A stretch of DNA of 64,000 nucleotides from Parasponia andersonii. Lineage: Eukaryota; Streptophyta; Magnoliopsida; Rosales; Cannabaceae. Position 1 is the stretch's first letter. The number at the start of each line of letters is the position of its first letter. The notes below the pieces were generated by a model that saw only the letters and a list, made by a program, of their open reading frames with translations, was not told the origin of the DNA and searched no databases. Shown piece by piece: positions 36,441 through 48,317 of this stretch. Position numbers and translations under genes: made by a program. Location of the stretch: contig JXTB01000188.1 of NCBI GenBank assembly GCA_002914805.1, positions 409,931 through 473,930 of the forward strand, read 5' to 3'.

Positions 36441-39400
36441 AATTAATGGTCAAGTGCATCATCTTATGGGATCATTATTACCAATGAATTATAATCCTCT
36501 ACTATTTTTCCAATTATATATATATGACACAGATTATGAAACTGAAAATTGAATGTCAATATTTTCATTCGACGATGCTTCAAAATAATTAATAAAATTA
36601 ATTGTTGAAAGTCTAATTAAAATACTTAATGAAAATAATAAATTAGTAAAACTTTTTCAAATGGTTAAAGATAGATATAATGAAAACGAAATCTCATCCA
36701 TGAAATTAAGACTGATAGGATGACAATCAACAAATAATAATCAATATGAATTACCTACTTCAAATGATATAAGAGGTTTAATTGTTGGAGATATTAGTGA
36801 ATATGAAGAAGGGAGAAACATTATTATTTAAGATAAAATATGTAATTTACAAAGAATCACAAAATTACATCCATCTTATATGACCTTATAATATCCACTC
36901 TTATTTCTATACGGGAAAGGATAGTTATAGAATTAATTTAAATTAGAATTTAAATAGACCGAGAAAATGACTTTAACAAATAAAATACCTATGAGAGCAT
37001 TCTATTGCTATCAATTACAATAACGTAAAGATGTAAATAATATTTTATTCAAAAGTGAAAGATTTTTTCAACAATATGTAGTTGATGCATATGCCTCTGT
37101 TGAAGAAGGCTAATTAGATTATGTCAAAAAAAAAGTTCAAAATAATTTAAGATCTAAAATTTATCAACGTATCCAAGACGCTATTACAAGAGGAGACACA
37201 AATGTCAGAGCAATTGGCAAAAGAATTATTTTTCCGTCTAGCGATATTGGAAGTCCTAGATATGTGATCTAGAATTATCAAGATGTAATGACAATATGTA
37301 GACAGTATAGAAATCCTGACTTATTCATAATATTTACATGTAATCCTAAATGGCCTGAAATTACACGTGCTTTAAATAAAATTACTTGCTAAAGACCTGA
37401 AGACAGACCATATATAATTACAAAAATTTTTAAAATAAAACTAAATCGAGTTTTGTCCACTATTAAAATTGACAAAATTTTCGGAACAATTATTGTAGGT
37501 TAGAACATATTATTTGATTTAATAAAAAATTATACAAAAAAATAATTATTATTATTATCTTTTTTATTATAACTAAGACCTTTTATTTTGTTACGTAGAT
37601 TTATATGTTGTTGAATTTCAAAAGTGTAGCCTACCTCATGTCTTTTTTTTATTTTAGTTATATTCTAATGAAATATTATCTGAACCATCACAAATATATA
37701 ATTTTATTTCAACTGAAATACCTGATTATGAAAAAAAAACCCATGAGAATATAGTATCATAGCAGAATTTATGATGCATGAACTATGTGGTGCTGCTAAA
37801 ACAAATTCCCTATGCATGAAAAACTCAGTTTGTCTAAAAAAAATTCCCTAAATAATTTAAAAGTAAAACGACTATTGAAAACAATGGATTTATCACATAT
37901 AAATGTAGAAATACAATATTTTATACACAAAAAGAAAGTATTAAATTAGATAACAAATTTGTAGTTCCTTATAACAGAGATTTATACTTAAAATTCCGCG
38001 CCTACATAAATTTCAAAATATGTTCACAGTCTATATTAATAAAATATTTGTTTAAATATTTAACAAAAAGACTAGATAGAATAAGAGCAATAATAGAAGA
38101 TAATATATATATAAAACACTCTGGATAAACTATTTATAAAGAAATAGATGAAATAAAAAACTATAATAATTGGCAGTATATAACACCATATGAAACTATG
38201 TAAAGATTATACGAATATCCTATACATCAGAGAAATCCAATAGTACAAAGATTAACAGTTCATTTACCACATATATAAAACATAATATTTCATTCAAACT
38301 AATGTTTAAATAATATAATTAGACAACTAGGAATCTAAAAAACAACTTTGACAAAATGGATAGGAATTAATAAAATTAGTACAGAAGCCAAACATCTTTT
38401 TTATATAAAATTCCTCACTAAATGGATATGGAATAATAAAGATAAAATTTGGACTTCTAAAAAATTAGGATACTTAATTAGACAAACTTTTTATATCCAT
38501 CCAAGTTCCAGAAAGTTATATTATCTAAAATTATTATCAAATTATAAAAAAAGATGCAACAAACTTTGAATTTATAAGAACTATTAATGGTATCACATAT
38601 ACAACAAATCAAGCAACATGTAATGTACTAGGTTTATTAGAAGATGAAAAATAATGGAATAAATCAATATTAGAAGTTTCGTTTTGGTCAACACCACATC
38701 AATTGCGATAATTATTTACTATAATTTTATTATTTTGTAATATAAATAATCTAGCAATATTACTAGAAAATCATTGGAAGCTTATGGTAGAAGATATTCT
38801 ACACAGAATCAAAACCTTATTCAATAACCCAAACTTTCGAATTTCTAAAAATGAATTATATAATTATGTACTATATGAATTAGAAAAATAATTAAATTTA
38901 AATTCATTAGCTCTAACAAATTTCAACTTACAGTTACCAACTAGAACATTAATTGATGACTTAAATAACAAACTCTTACGAGAAGAATTAGATTATGACA
39001 TAAATAAATTACGAGAAGAAAACATTATTTTGAAAAACAAAACATAAATAACAAACAATGTTATATCTATGAACAGATTATAAAATCATTAAACAATAAA
39101 ATATAAGATTTATTCTTTATTTATGAACATGAAGGTACCTAATCAATTTATCTATGGAATACTATTATTACGAAAGTCAGATCAAATATTGGAATCATTT
39201 TAGCAGTTGTATTTTCTGGAATAGCTTCATTATTATTATCTAAAGGTAGAACTCCACATTTAAGATTCTGAATACCCTTATCAACTAATAAATTTTTTAC
39301 TTACCACATCAAAAAAGGAACTCAGTTAGCAAAATTAATTGAAAAAGCATCATTAATATTATGGGATGATGCGCCAATGAATAATAAGCATTGTTTTGAA

Positions 39401-40462
39401 GCTTTAGACAAAACATTATAATATTTAAAAGATAATTTTGACCAATTTTTTGGTGAAATGACAATTATATTAGGCAGTGACTTTCAGCGAATTTTGACTA
39501 TTATACCTGTTGGAACAAAAGAAGACATAATAAATGTGAGCAGAAATAATTCTTATCTATGGCCATATTTTAAATTACTATCTCTAACAGAAAGCTTGAG
39601 ATTTAAAAATCCTAATACAACAAGAAAAAAAAAAATTTCAAAATGGATATTAAATGTTAGAAAGAGTACTGCAGAAGGAATAAAAGATCCTAAAAATGAA
39701 GGTGTAATATAGATTAAAATATCGGAAAAATATATAATATAATATAAATAAAATCTAATTGAAAAAATTTTGAAATTAATATCAACGGCTTTGAAATTTT
39801 TTTTTAATAACATCGATTATATAAGACATAGAGCAATAATAACCCAAAAAAATAATATAGTTGATAGTATAAAAAAATATATATTATCATTAATACCAAA
39901 TGAATCAAAAATTTATTACAGTTATGATATAATAATAATTTTAACTAAAAATATTGATGAATTTAATTTATTATATCCTCAAGAATTTTTACATAGTTTA
40001 AATTTTAACAGCATACCAATACATAAATTAAATTTTAAAATTAGAATTCTAATAATATTATTGTGAAATTTAAAATAATCAATGGGATTATATTATAGAA
40101 CAAGACTTATCACCACACAATTAACAAATAGAATTATAGAAGATCAAATTATAAGTTCAGATAATAAAAATGAAAAAATATATATTCCAATAATAGAAAT
40201 GATTGTTAATAAATCCAAATCGCCATTCACCTTAAAAAGGCGATAATTCCCTATAAAGACCTATTATGCAATGACAATAAATAAAAACCAAGGACAATCA
40301 CTAAATAAAATAGACATTTATTTAGAAAATGAAATCTTTACACATGGTTAATTATATGTAGTTTTATCATGAGTAACAACTCCTAAAGGATTACATATAC
40401 TAATAAATGAATCCATCAATAATATAGTTTATAAAGAAATTTTACATGATATTATGTAAGTA
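36100..40462 (+). pseudogene. Helitron Rep/helicase (RepHel) remnant
   Basis: The element's transposase: a Rep nickase fused to a helicase. Visible in order: N-domain text CCKDGKIKLLLL (36205-36240), NSMFAFTFFGEN and GQVHHLMGSLLP; Rep core RIIFPSSDIGSPRY (37220) and FIIFTCNPKWPEI; a degraded HUH stretch VVEFQKCSLPHVFF (37607-37648), where LPHxH is expected; VPYNRDLYLKFRA and IKYLFKYLTK (38040); then helicase text LPTRTLIDDLNN, a ruined Walker A (near 39115-39165), WDDAPMN as Walker B (39361), GSDFQRILTIIPVGTKEDI, NSSYLW-like SSYLWPYF, and the C-terminal MTINKNQGQSLNKI (40270-40312). Many in-frame stops and frameshifts are present, many of them where glutamine or arginine is expected. A (TA)n insertion at 36402-36434 breaks the N-domain. 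Certainly dead. Confidence 0.9.
36402..36434. repeat. (TA)n microsatellite inside the Helitron N-domain
   Basis: About 33 bp of alternating TA interrupts the region that encodes the Helitron N-domain, between YSHSL and KINGQVHHL. Confidence 0.9.
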
Positions 40463-40591
40463 TAAAAATTATATTATTAGTTGAGTATTATGAAAATGTC
40501 ATATTAATATAGATTTATATTTACATTTGTTAATATTTAAATAAAATTTTCATGTTATTAATTTTTTCTTCCTTTTGTAGCTAAAAGAAAA

Positions 40592-43015
40592 ATGGCAACA
40601 CCTATACGATCTCTCAAGCCAAATGAAATTTACGAAGTGATCCAAGCTTATATCATTAGATTCCGGCACAATAATAATTATACAACCGGACGTCTAATAA
40701 GTCTGGATTATATTTAGTTGATCATGAGGTAAAATTAATAGTATTAAATTACGTTATATCATACTACATTATATCATAATTTATTATAATTAATACATAT
40801 ACCTTTTATTATTTTGGATTATATAATACTATATAATAATCAAATTCATTTTTTTATTAAAACGCAGCACAAAGTAATCCACGGAACAATAAAAGCTCGA
40901 GATGTTGATCATATTTTGCAATAAATAATTGAAGGACAAGTATATCAATTCAGCAGTTTTAATGTCGCACCGAATAAACCAAGATACAAAGTTGTTCCCC
41001 ATATTGCGATACTTAAGTTTGTCAGAGCGACTTTCTTTGCTCCAATAATAGTCTTACTAACAAACATTCCGATGCATAAATTCTATTTCATAGATTTTAA
41101 TCAACTATCTACAAAAATAGATATCCATGATATCATATCAAATATTATTAATTATAATATTATTTCCTAATAAATATGTCCATGATAAATTTTCTTATAT
41201 TAATTATGCTTTCCTTTTTTCTCATATAATAGATGTTATAGGAATGTTAATAGAAATACAAGACTTAGAAGAGACAGAGATCAAGAAAAGAATGACACCA
41301 AGGCAAACATTGATGATGTAAAATATTAGGTAAGTAATTCATTTATTATTAACATTCACATATTAAAAAAAGTAATGATTTTGTATTTTGACCATACTTT
41401 AATACTGTTTTGTCTGAACTGCAGGAGTGAAAAACTACATATCACTTTGTGGAGGTGAAACATAAAAAAAAAATTGATACAGATATTATAAATATTATGG
41501 AGGAACCAGTCATAACTATCTTTATGTTTATGACAGTAAAATAATATCTAGGTAACTAATAACTATATTTTACCTTTATATATAAAATTATTCATTTCTT
41601 TAAAATTATATATTAACTAACATAAACTTTTGTGTCAAACTAGAAATATATATGTTGCAAGTATAGGTGCAGCAATATATTATATAAATATAAACATGAT
41701 ATAAGCAAATGTATTAAACACAAGGTAATAATTATCTTTTATGCTTCTTTGAATTAAAATAAAAAACCTTATTATATTAACTTAATTAAATATTAATCCT
41801 TTTTTATTAATTTTTTACTCAGGTTTCAACATACAACATAATATATTGAATTCCTTCCAACTCATATTTCAAGAAAAAGACAACTATTAGAATAGTAAAA
41901 ATTGCAAAATAGAAAAACAATTGCAAAACTAAACGAACTGGATCAACTAACTCAACAGGTCAACATAAATACGATAATATTCATAAAAATGTTATTTTAG
42001 ATTTTAACCTAAACTAATATCAAATGTTTTTTTTTACCTTCAGGGAATCAAATTCACAGTGAAAGCGACAATATTTAAATTTGAAACACATCAAGGTTGG
42101 TACTACAATTCTTGCCACCATTGTTCAAGATAAGTCCGTGAGGCAAGAAGTGGATGGTGGTGTGACACACAGGGTCATCTAACATCAATCCCAATTTCAT
42201 CGTAGAATATATAATTAAATAATCTGTATCAATATTTCTTTAATTAGTCCACTTATAAAAAAAAATAATAGTTTATAGTACTAAACATTAATCAAAATAT
42301 TTCTGCTTATTTTTTATATTAAATTCTTTTTTCACATTATTGTTTCAACAAGTATAAATTAAATACTAGAATTAAGTATGAAACGAGACTCACTCTTATC
42401 ACAAAATTTGGGAAAGCAACTCAAGTTTTGATTTAAAAAAAAAAAACTATGCTCGGTATTAACAATAACAAAAGGGGAAGATTACACTAATCTAATAATA
42501 TTACCACCAATAATCAAGCAACTATGCGGACAATAAAAAATATTTCAAGTTTATTTCAGAACAAGAGGATATTTAATTGACACAGTCGTATCAAAAATAT
42601 TTGATAACGATGAATCCACCACATTGTTACTTCTAGCACCACCAACCATTACCGAAACAGAAGTAGTACTAGTTATATCGATTGATCCCAAAACATTTTA
42701 TCCAAAAAAAAATTACATAAAAGTAAAATACCAGTATCAATTTACACTTAATCTTAGAAAATACATAACATATCATATATCATTAAAATAATAATTTTCT
42801 ATTTTTTTGTTTTTTTTTCTGGTATTTCAAATCAAAAACAACATCAATAAAATCAAGAAAGCGAAAAACTCATTATGTAATTAATTTAATTATATGAAAT
42901 AATAAATACCTCATACTTTAACAACAAAACCTTATTATTTTCCATAAAAAATAATTTAATCTAATACTTTTTTTCTATTCTATTTTGTTTAATTGCAGTG
43001 AAGAGGTGTAACAAA
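40592..43015 (+). pseudogene. Helitron-borne RPA1-like single-strand DNA-binding protein remnant
   Basis: RPA-like proteins with OB folds are carried by plant Helitrons and are thought to help rolling-circle transposition. Here exon 1 starts MATPIRSLKPNEIYEVI at 40592 and ends before GTAAAA (about 40730). Exon 2 starts near 40866 (HKVIHGTIKARDV) and contains QVYQFSSFNVAPNKPRYK and IDVIGMLIEI, as in the OB-fold/DUF223 region. Later blocks give LHITLWGG-like text (41430) and the C-terminal zinc ribbon GWYYNSCHHC...WWCDTQGH (42092-42180). A final block near 42530-42680 reads FRTRGYLIDTVVSKIFD. Introns keep GT/AG borders but the exons carry stops, so it is a pseudogene. A fragment of a host RPA gene caught by the element is a less likely alternative. 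Confidence 0.75.
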
Positions 43016-43199
43016 AAAAAGGAAAGCAAAAGTTATGAATCTAATTATTAGTATATTTCAATATAAAAGTATTTTGTAATATTTTGAACAATATCTTATT
43101 ATATCTTAATCAAATATCATTATATTGTAAAAAATTATTAACGATAATAAACAATATAATCATTATTTTATTACTATCTTATTATACTCTGTATATATT

Positions 43200-43229
43200 C
43201 TGTGGCAAATACGCAGGTAAAAAAACTTG
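43200..43229 (+). other. Proposed Helitron 3' end with hairpin
   Basis: CTGTGGCAAATACGCAGG pairs CTGTG with CGCAG, followed by TAAAAAAACTTG and then T. This is the usual layout of a plant Helitron end (hairpin, about ten bases, CTRR, T), with CTTG in place of CTAG. Inferred, not proven. Confidence 0.6.
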
Positions 43230-43456
43230 TAATTACTAAAGCACACATAAAATAAATAAAAAGATAAGTCAAGATAAGACATCACAAGCCATGTTAAAAG
43301 CACCTCAAATATTCGCTAAAGCTAGCTTTCTTCTATGTGAATCTATAAACTAAATAAATTAGTAATTTTAATTTTTAAAATAAAAAGATTGAATCATTGA
43401 ATAAAAAATTACGAAGGAAATAAAGATATAAATGGGACAGGATGGGCCAACCTAGC
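43230..43456. other. Spacer between Helitron and MULE
   Basis: About 230 bp of AT-rich DNA. I see no gene or repeat in it. Confidence 0.6.
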
Positions 43457-43465
43457 CTTTGATAA

Positions 43466-45262
43466 GGGAAATTGACGCAGATAGTTTAAATTTAGGCCAA
43501 ATTGACTTTTTTAGTTCACTTTTTCAAAATGACATTTATAATTCCAAATAATGACTTTTCTAGTTGCTTTTGAAGAGAAAAAAGATAGTCATTCTGAAAC
43601 TGCCTTTCTGTCATTTTTCACTTTATTACTAGTAGTCATAATTTGTGACTGATTTTTTTTGAATAGTATGTTTTAAATCATTACGAAGATTGTGAGTTTT
43701 GGTTACTAATAGTCACAATTTCTGACTGATTTTTCGTTTTGAAGTCATAATTTTGTGGCTTAGTCACAATTTTTATGACACCTTTTCCAGGTATATTTTT
43801 AATTATTATAATACTTACAATTTTGAAACTGATAATCACAATGTTGTGATTGGTGATCACAATTTGTTTTACATCGTTATGAATAATTAAGACAATTCAT
43901 ATTTTAATGTAACTAATAGTCACACATTTGTGACGAGTGGTAAAAAAAAGATAGAGAACATGTCACTTGATTTATTTTATCACACACAATTAGTCACACA
44001 ACAAATGTTCTATTAAGTATTATTTATTCTCTTTATTGTTTCCAAAAAACTATTGATTAATTATAATTTAATAAATTATGTCAATAATATTTCTTATAAT
44101 AGGTGCATCTCGTTCACCAAATTGGTACCCACCTTATAAAATCAAAATAAATATTCACATTGGCTAACAATAGTTTAATAACTGCTATTTAATAATGAAA
44201 AATGGCTAACAAGACCCATAACTCACACAAAATCTAATTCTCACATGAAAATCTATAACTTATAAATTAGTAGTCATAATGTGATTAGGCAGTATAATCC
44301 CCGATAGTAGTCAAGATCTATGACTTAGAGTTATAAAGATTGTGACAATCACACATTTGTGACTATTTTCAATGGCTTAATAATTTATAACAATGTCTTA
44401 TAACAAAACTTTAAACTCACACAAATCTATTTTTCACATGAAAAACATGCCATTAAGATTATTATTATGTGACTGTGTCACTTACTTATATTTCTCCAAA
44501 TAAACTAATTTATTAACACACCACTTTTAGTTCACTTAAACCATTATGTCGTTAGTATGCTACAATGCCGCTAATAATCAAATCACCACCACCAGTTTTA
44601 ATAATCGAATTGGCCAAATTCTTAAAAACCCATTTCTCAATAAGATCAAAATATAGTTGTAACAGTCCAAACTTAGCCAATTAAGCTAAATATACACTCA
44701 CCCCATTGTCGAATGGAGAAAAAAAAAATCAAAGAAAACTAATTTTCTTCTCAACCAAACCCAGCTTAATAATCCTATTCGATTACCCAATCTATCGTAT
44801 AGATCGTCCTTAACCTTCTCTAACCTAAGTAAGGCTACAAGGACAGCCTAACCTAGCTATAGATCCCTAACTAGAGAGGTTTAACTCGACCTCGAAGGTG
44901 ACCATTGGAGCTCGATAAGGTTAGAGGAAGAGTGGGACGGCGACTGAAGGTTGGAGGACGACGTCGTCTGTGTTAAAGGAAGTAGAAGAGGGCGCAAGGG
45001 ATGAGAGACCCCCAAATAAGGCCTCCTTTGCCTTTGACCACACCAAATCCATGGGTTTGTTATGGCCGAAGCTACGTATCCAAATCCAAAAAAAGAAAAA
45101 GAAAACTGATGGGTTTGAAAGTGATGGGGTGACCTAATTGAAGGTTATTTACACTAAAGATATTTTAGACTGTTGTGTGGGGAATAATATAAATGTCATT
45201 TTGAAAAAGTGAATTAACAAAGTCAATTTACCATAAATATGAACTACCCGCGTCAATTTCTC
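43466..45262. mobile_element. Non-autonomous MULE-like element, copy 1
   Basis: The two ends are ~75-bp imperfect inverted repeats: the left begins GGGAAATTGACGCAGATAG and the right, read inward, begins GAGAAATTGACGCGGGTAG; both go on to TTCACTTTTTCAAAATGAC. The ends are flanked by 9-bp duplications CTTTGATAA and TCTTGATAA (7 of 9 identical). TIR start, TIR length and 9-bp duplication fit Mutator-like elements. Between the ends are many GTCACAA/TTGTGACT words (43620-44470) and a GC-richer block (44700-45110). There is no transposase. A second copy lies inverted at about 56895-58690. Confidence 0.8.
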
Positions 45263-45271
45263 TCTTGATAA

Positions 45272-46373
45272 CCCACATTTTATACAGGCCTAAAGAGGTC
45301 GTGCCTATTTGGGCAGAATATGAGCTAAAACGTGGATTGTTAGTTTATATTTTAAAATATCAAATATGTACTTATAGGTCTATAATCTATTCATATTCTT
45401 TTAAAATTTGAATAAATTAAAAATAAATAAATAAATAACAATAAAAACACATAAAGGAAATTATTTAGTTAAGAAATTTATTTATAATTATGTATAAAAT
45501 AGCTACACGTGGGTCACATATGGGCCTATAGAAAGTTGGGTTGATGGGCCTAATACTGAGGCCTAACTTGACTTTTACTATATATATTTGGCCGTGCTAG
45601 TACCATGCTTTTTCTTTAGAATGTGGGCCGATGCACATTGACTTCTCTAAAGAAACAAACAATTAACACAAACAAGTAAAACATAAGGCATTGGAAAATA
45701 AAATGAAAAATAAAATAAAACAAAATATGCATAAAGCAAAGAAATTTCACTTCCTCTTCTTTAATTTAAGATTAAAGATATTATCAACGAAATTTAGAAT
45801 TGGAAGATGAATTATACATAAAAGAAATTTTTAGAAAAATAATAAGACAAAAGACAGAAGGAAATTTTGAATAGGAATATTACTAAGAAATTGAAAAAGA
45901 ATGAGAGGTATGACAAGGTGCCATTTTTTCCTTCTTAAACTGTCTCTTTTAGTCATTTTATTGATCAGTATGGTGTCTTTATACGAAGGTATGTATATAT
46001 AATCCCCTGACATAAAATTTTTCTTCTGACCAATAATAAATGTATTAACCCATTTAACCTTACCAACAAAAGAGAAAAAAAGCTCTTATATTCTAGCAAA
46101 ATACTAGTTTTATTTGTATTTTTAGGAAGGGATAATTGCAAAACAAAAAGTCCTAAAGTATGACCTTTTGGAATTTAAACATTGTTTTTTAGTTTGTGCA
46201 ATTATACCTTTATATTTTAAATTTATGTAAAAATGTACCTTATGTGTACAAAATAGATGATTTGTGATAATCATTTTAAGTTATTCTCAATAGTTTTTCG
46301 TATTAGTTGGCTGAAATAAGATATCCTCAATTCAAATTCTGTATTTAATGAAAAAATTAATAGATAATTTAAA
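45272..46373. other. Gene-free AT-rich spacer
   Basis: No supported gene. Around 45290-45640 there are words such as GGTCGTGCCTATTTGGGC and GGCCGTGCTAGTACCATG that look like the eroded ends of a further DNA transposon, but I could not set borders. The short frame at 45831-46013 is not credible. Confidence 0.5.
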
Positions 46374-47291
46374 GGGTTAATGACACTATTGGTCCCTAAC
46401 CTATTACTACTTTGGCATATTAGGCCTCAACCTATTTGTTGTGGCATTTAAGTACTTTATGTTTCTTTTTTTGGCACCAATGGTCCCTTTAGCATATTCT
46501 ATCTAAGATTATGTTAAAATTTATTTCAATGAGAGAGTTTGCACCATTGATCTCGATTTTTCAATTGTTTAATAATTTGGTCCCTAATTTTTTTATTCAT
46601 ATTTTTAATTAATAATATTACATCTGCCATTCTTTTAGAAAATTAAATTCAAAGATGGATATAAAACAAATAGTTCATTTAAAAACTAAATTCAAAAAAA
46701 AAAATTATATTAATAAACTTTAGTTTATGTCAAACTATATTACTTTATGAACAAAATCAAACTATAGTAACTTTATGAACAAAAAATAATTATCTTATTA
46801 TTTTTAGAACTAAAATAATTTTACATATACGCTTTTATACTAGTCACATTTGACTGAAAATTTACTATATCTATTAAATATTCATGTAATTATTAATAGT
46901 TCTAAAAAATTAATTAACTATTTACAATAAATAAGCTTGAAAAGTTTTATAGTTTTCCATTAAATGCTCATTTCTTTATGTAATTGTATCTGTCAATCTT
47001 TTGGAAAATTAATTTTTTAGAATTTTAATTTTCCGAAAGAGATAGTTATAATATTATTAATCGGAAATATGAATATAAAAAAAATAAACCAAATTGATAA
47101 ACAATTAAAAAATCAAGATCAATGGTATAAAATTTCTCTAATCCAAATATATTTTAAAGAAATATTGGATAGAATATTCCAAATAGACCAATGGTACAAA
47201 AAAGAGAAACATTTAGTACATGCCACAAAAAAGAGTTGAGGATTAATATGCTAAAATGGTAATAGGTTAGGAACCATAGTGCCATTAATCT
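46374..47291. mobile_element. Foldback (long-TIR) DNA element, non-autonomous
   Basis: About 250 bp at the left end (GGGTTAATGACACTATTGG, then CCTAACCTATTACTACTTT and GGCATATTAGGCCTCAAC) recurs inverted at the right end (read inward AGATTAATGGCACTATGG, then CCTAACCTATTACCATTTT and AGCATATTAATCCTCAAC). Only ~370 bp of AT-rich DNA separates the arms. The outermost bases merge into TAATTTAAA and TTAAATTAT, so the exact ends and target duplication are unclear. Long TIRs without a transposase suggest a MULE-type foldback element. Confidence 0.7.
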
Positions 47292-47885
47292 TAAATTATA
47301 TATAGAAGGTGCAAATTTGCATAGATTTAAAATTCAGAGATATAATTTTACACAAGTTAAAAGACATGATTTAAATTACACGAAGACAATACTACATAGT
47401 ATTTTTTTTTTTTGCAGAATATATATATCGTATTAAAATTATTCCTTATATCAAATTGAGTCAAAATTACATTATGAAATTGGTCAAATAGTCAAACTGC
47501 CTCTGTAATTCTATAATGAAACACTAACGTGTTAAAAGAAAAGGAAATTTAAAAAAAAAAAAACTATAGATTAAAAAGTATGGTATTCGACATTTTAAGT
47601 TATTTGGTTGCAAGTTTATTAGAGAATTCGAGTATTTGGTCAGAAACATTTTAGCCATCTTCAGATAAAATTTGATTAAGTCAACATATATTCATCAAAA
47701 TGGATAATTTTAACCAGATCTAACGTACTTTACATTTATGAAAACAAATGATCCAAACTGGCATGAGTGGTTCTCCCCCTCTCATAAGTCGGTGCATTTT
47801 TTCCGTAATCAATTCCACGAACAGGTGGCATGATTGAAGAGTAGATTTGTCATCCAAGAGGGTAGAGTAAATAGAGCTTTTTGTG
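47292..47885. other. AT-rich spacer downstream of the AGPase gene
   Basis: No gene is seen. This lies beyond the last plausible polyadenylation signal of the minus-strand AGPase gene. Confidence 0.55.
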
Positions 47886-47981
47886 ATTTATTGATATTAT
47901 TCGAAATAGAGGCCTAAAACCTTAGCTCTAATAGTCCCCGAACTCGGGTACAGAATGAATAAAACTAAGAGCACCTTTATT
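47886..47981 (-). terminator. Candidate polyadenylation signals of the AGPase gene
   Basis: On the minus strand, AATAAA occurs at 47976-47981 and again at about 47886-47891, 150 and 240 bases past the stop codon. Either could serve; plant signals are loose, so the site is not decided. Confidence 0.5.
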
Positions 47982-48131
47982 CTAAATTTCACCAGTTGAT
48001 AGAAATCCTTAGATACATGAAAAAGATCAGAACGTCTAATTTACAGATGAGAGCAGCTCAGTTACATAAATGTTAAATCCCGCGAACCAACTTCCTCTAA
48101 GCTTTTCATTGGTACAACCGAAATCATAGAC

Positions 48132-48281
48132 TTAAATAACTGTTCCATCTTTGATTGTTGCATTCTTCAATATGGCTGTAATACCCGACCTTACGTAAAA
48201 TCCTTCACTTGATCTATCTGCTTCTTCAACACCCTAAGAAGTCAAATCAGTCCATTTGAAACCGTGTCAGTCAATGTATTA

Positions 48282-48317
<36 letters not shown>

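Larger units (their letters stand above)
31457..43229 (+). mobile_element. Helitron (autonomous type, decayed, RPA-bearing)
   Basis: The 11.8-kb unit has a proposed 5' end TCTATATATACTAAAG preceded by A, and a proposed 3' end CGCAGGTAAAAAAACTTG followed by T, so it sits between A and T as Helitrons do. Ten to twenty bases before the 3' end, CTGTG and CGCAG can pair as the usual short hairpin (one G-T pair). CTTG differs from the usual CTRR end by one base. Inside are a Helitron N-domain, Rep and PIF1-type helicase region (36100-40462) and an RPA-like gene (40592-43015), all plus strand. The first 4.6 kb is T-rich non-coding DNA holding a later SINE. The protein homology is certain; the ends are inferred from motif and position. 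Confidence 0.8.

Noticed and set aside
36100-40462. Repeated stops at glutamine positions could suggest a changed genetic code
   Set aside because: The same region also has TGA for arginine and frameshifts, and the host genes nearby use the standard code. Decay of a silenced element explains it.
45290-45640. Possible further transposon with GGTCGTGCC and GGCCGTGC words
   Set aside because: The words are suggestive but no inverted ends or target duplication could be set.
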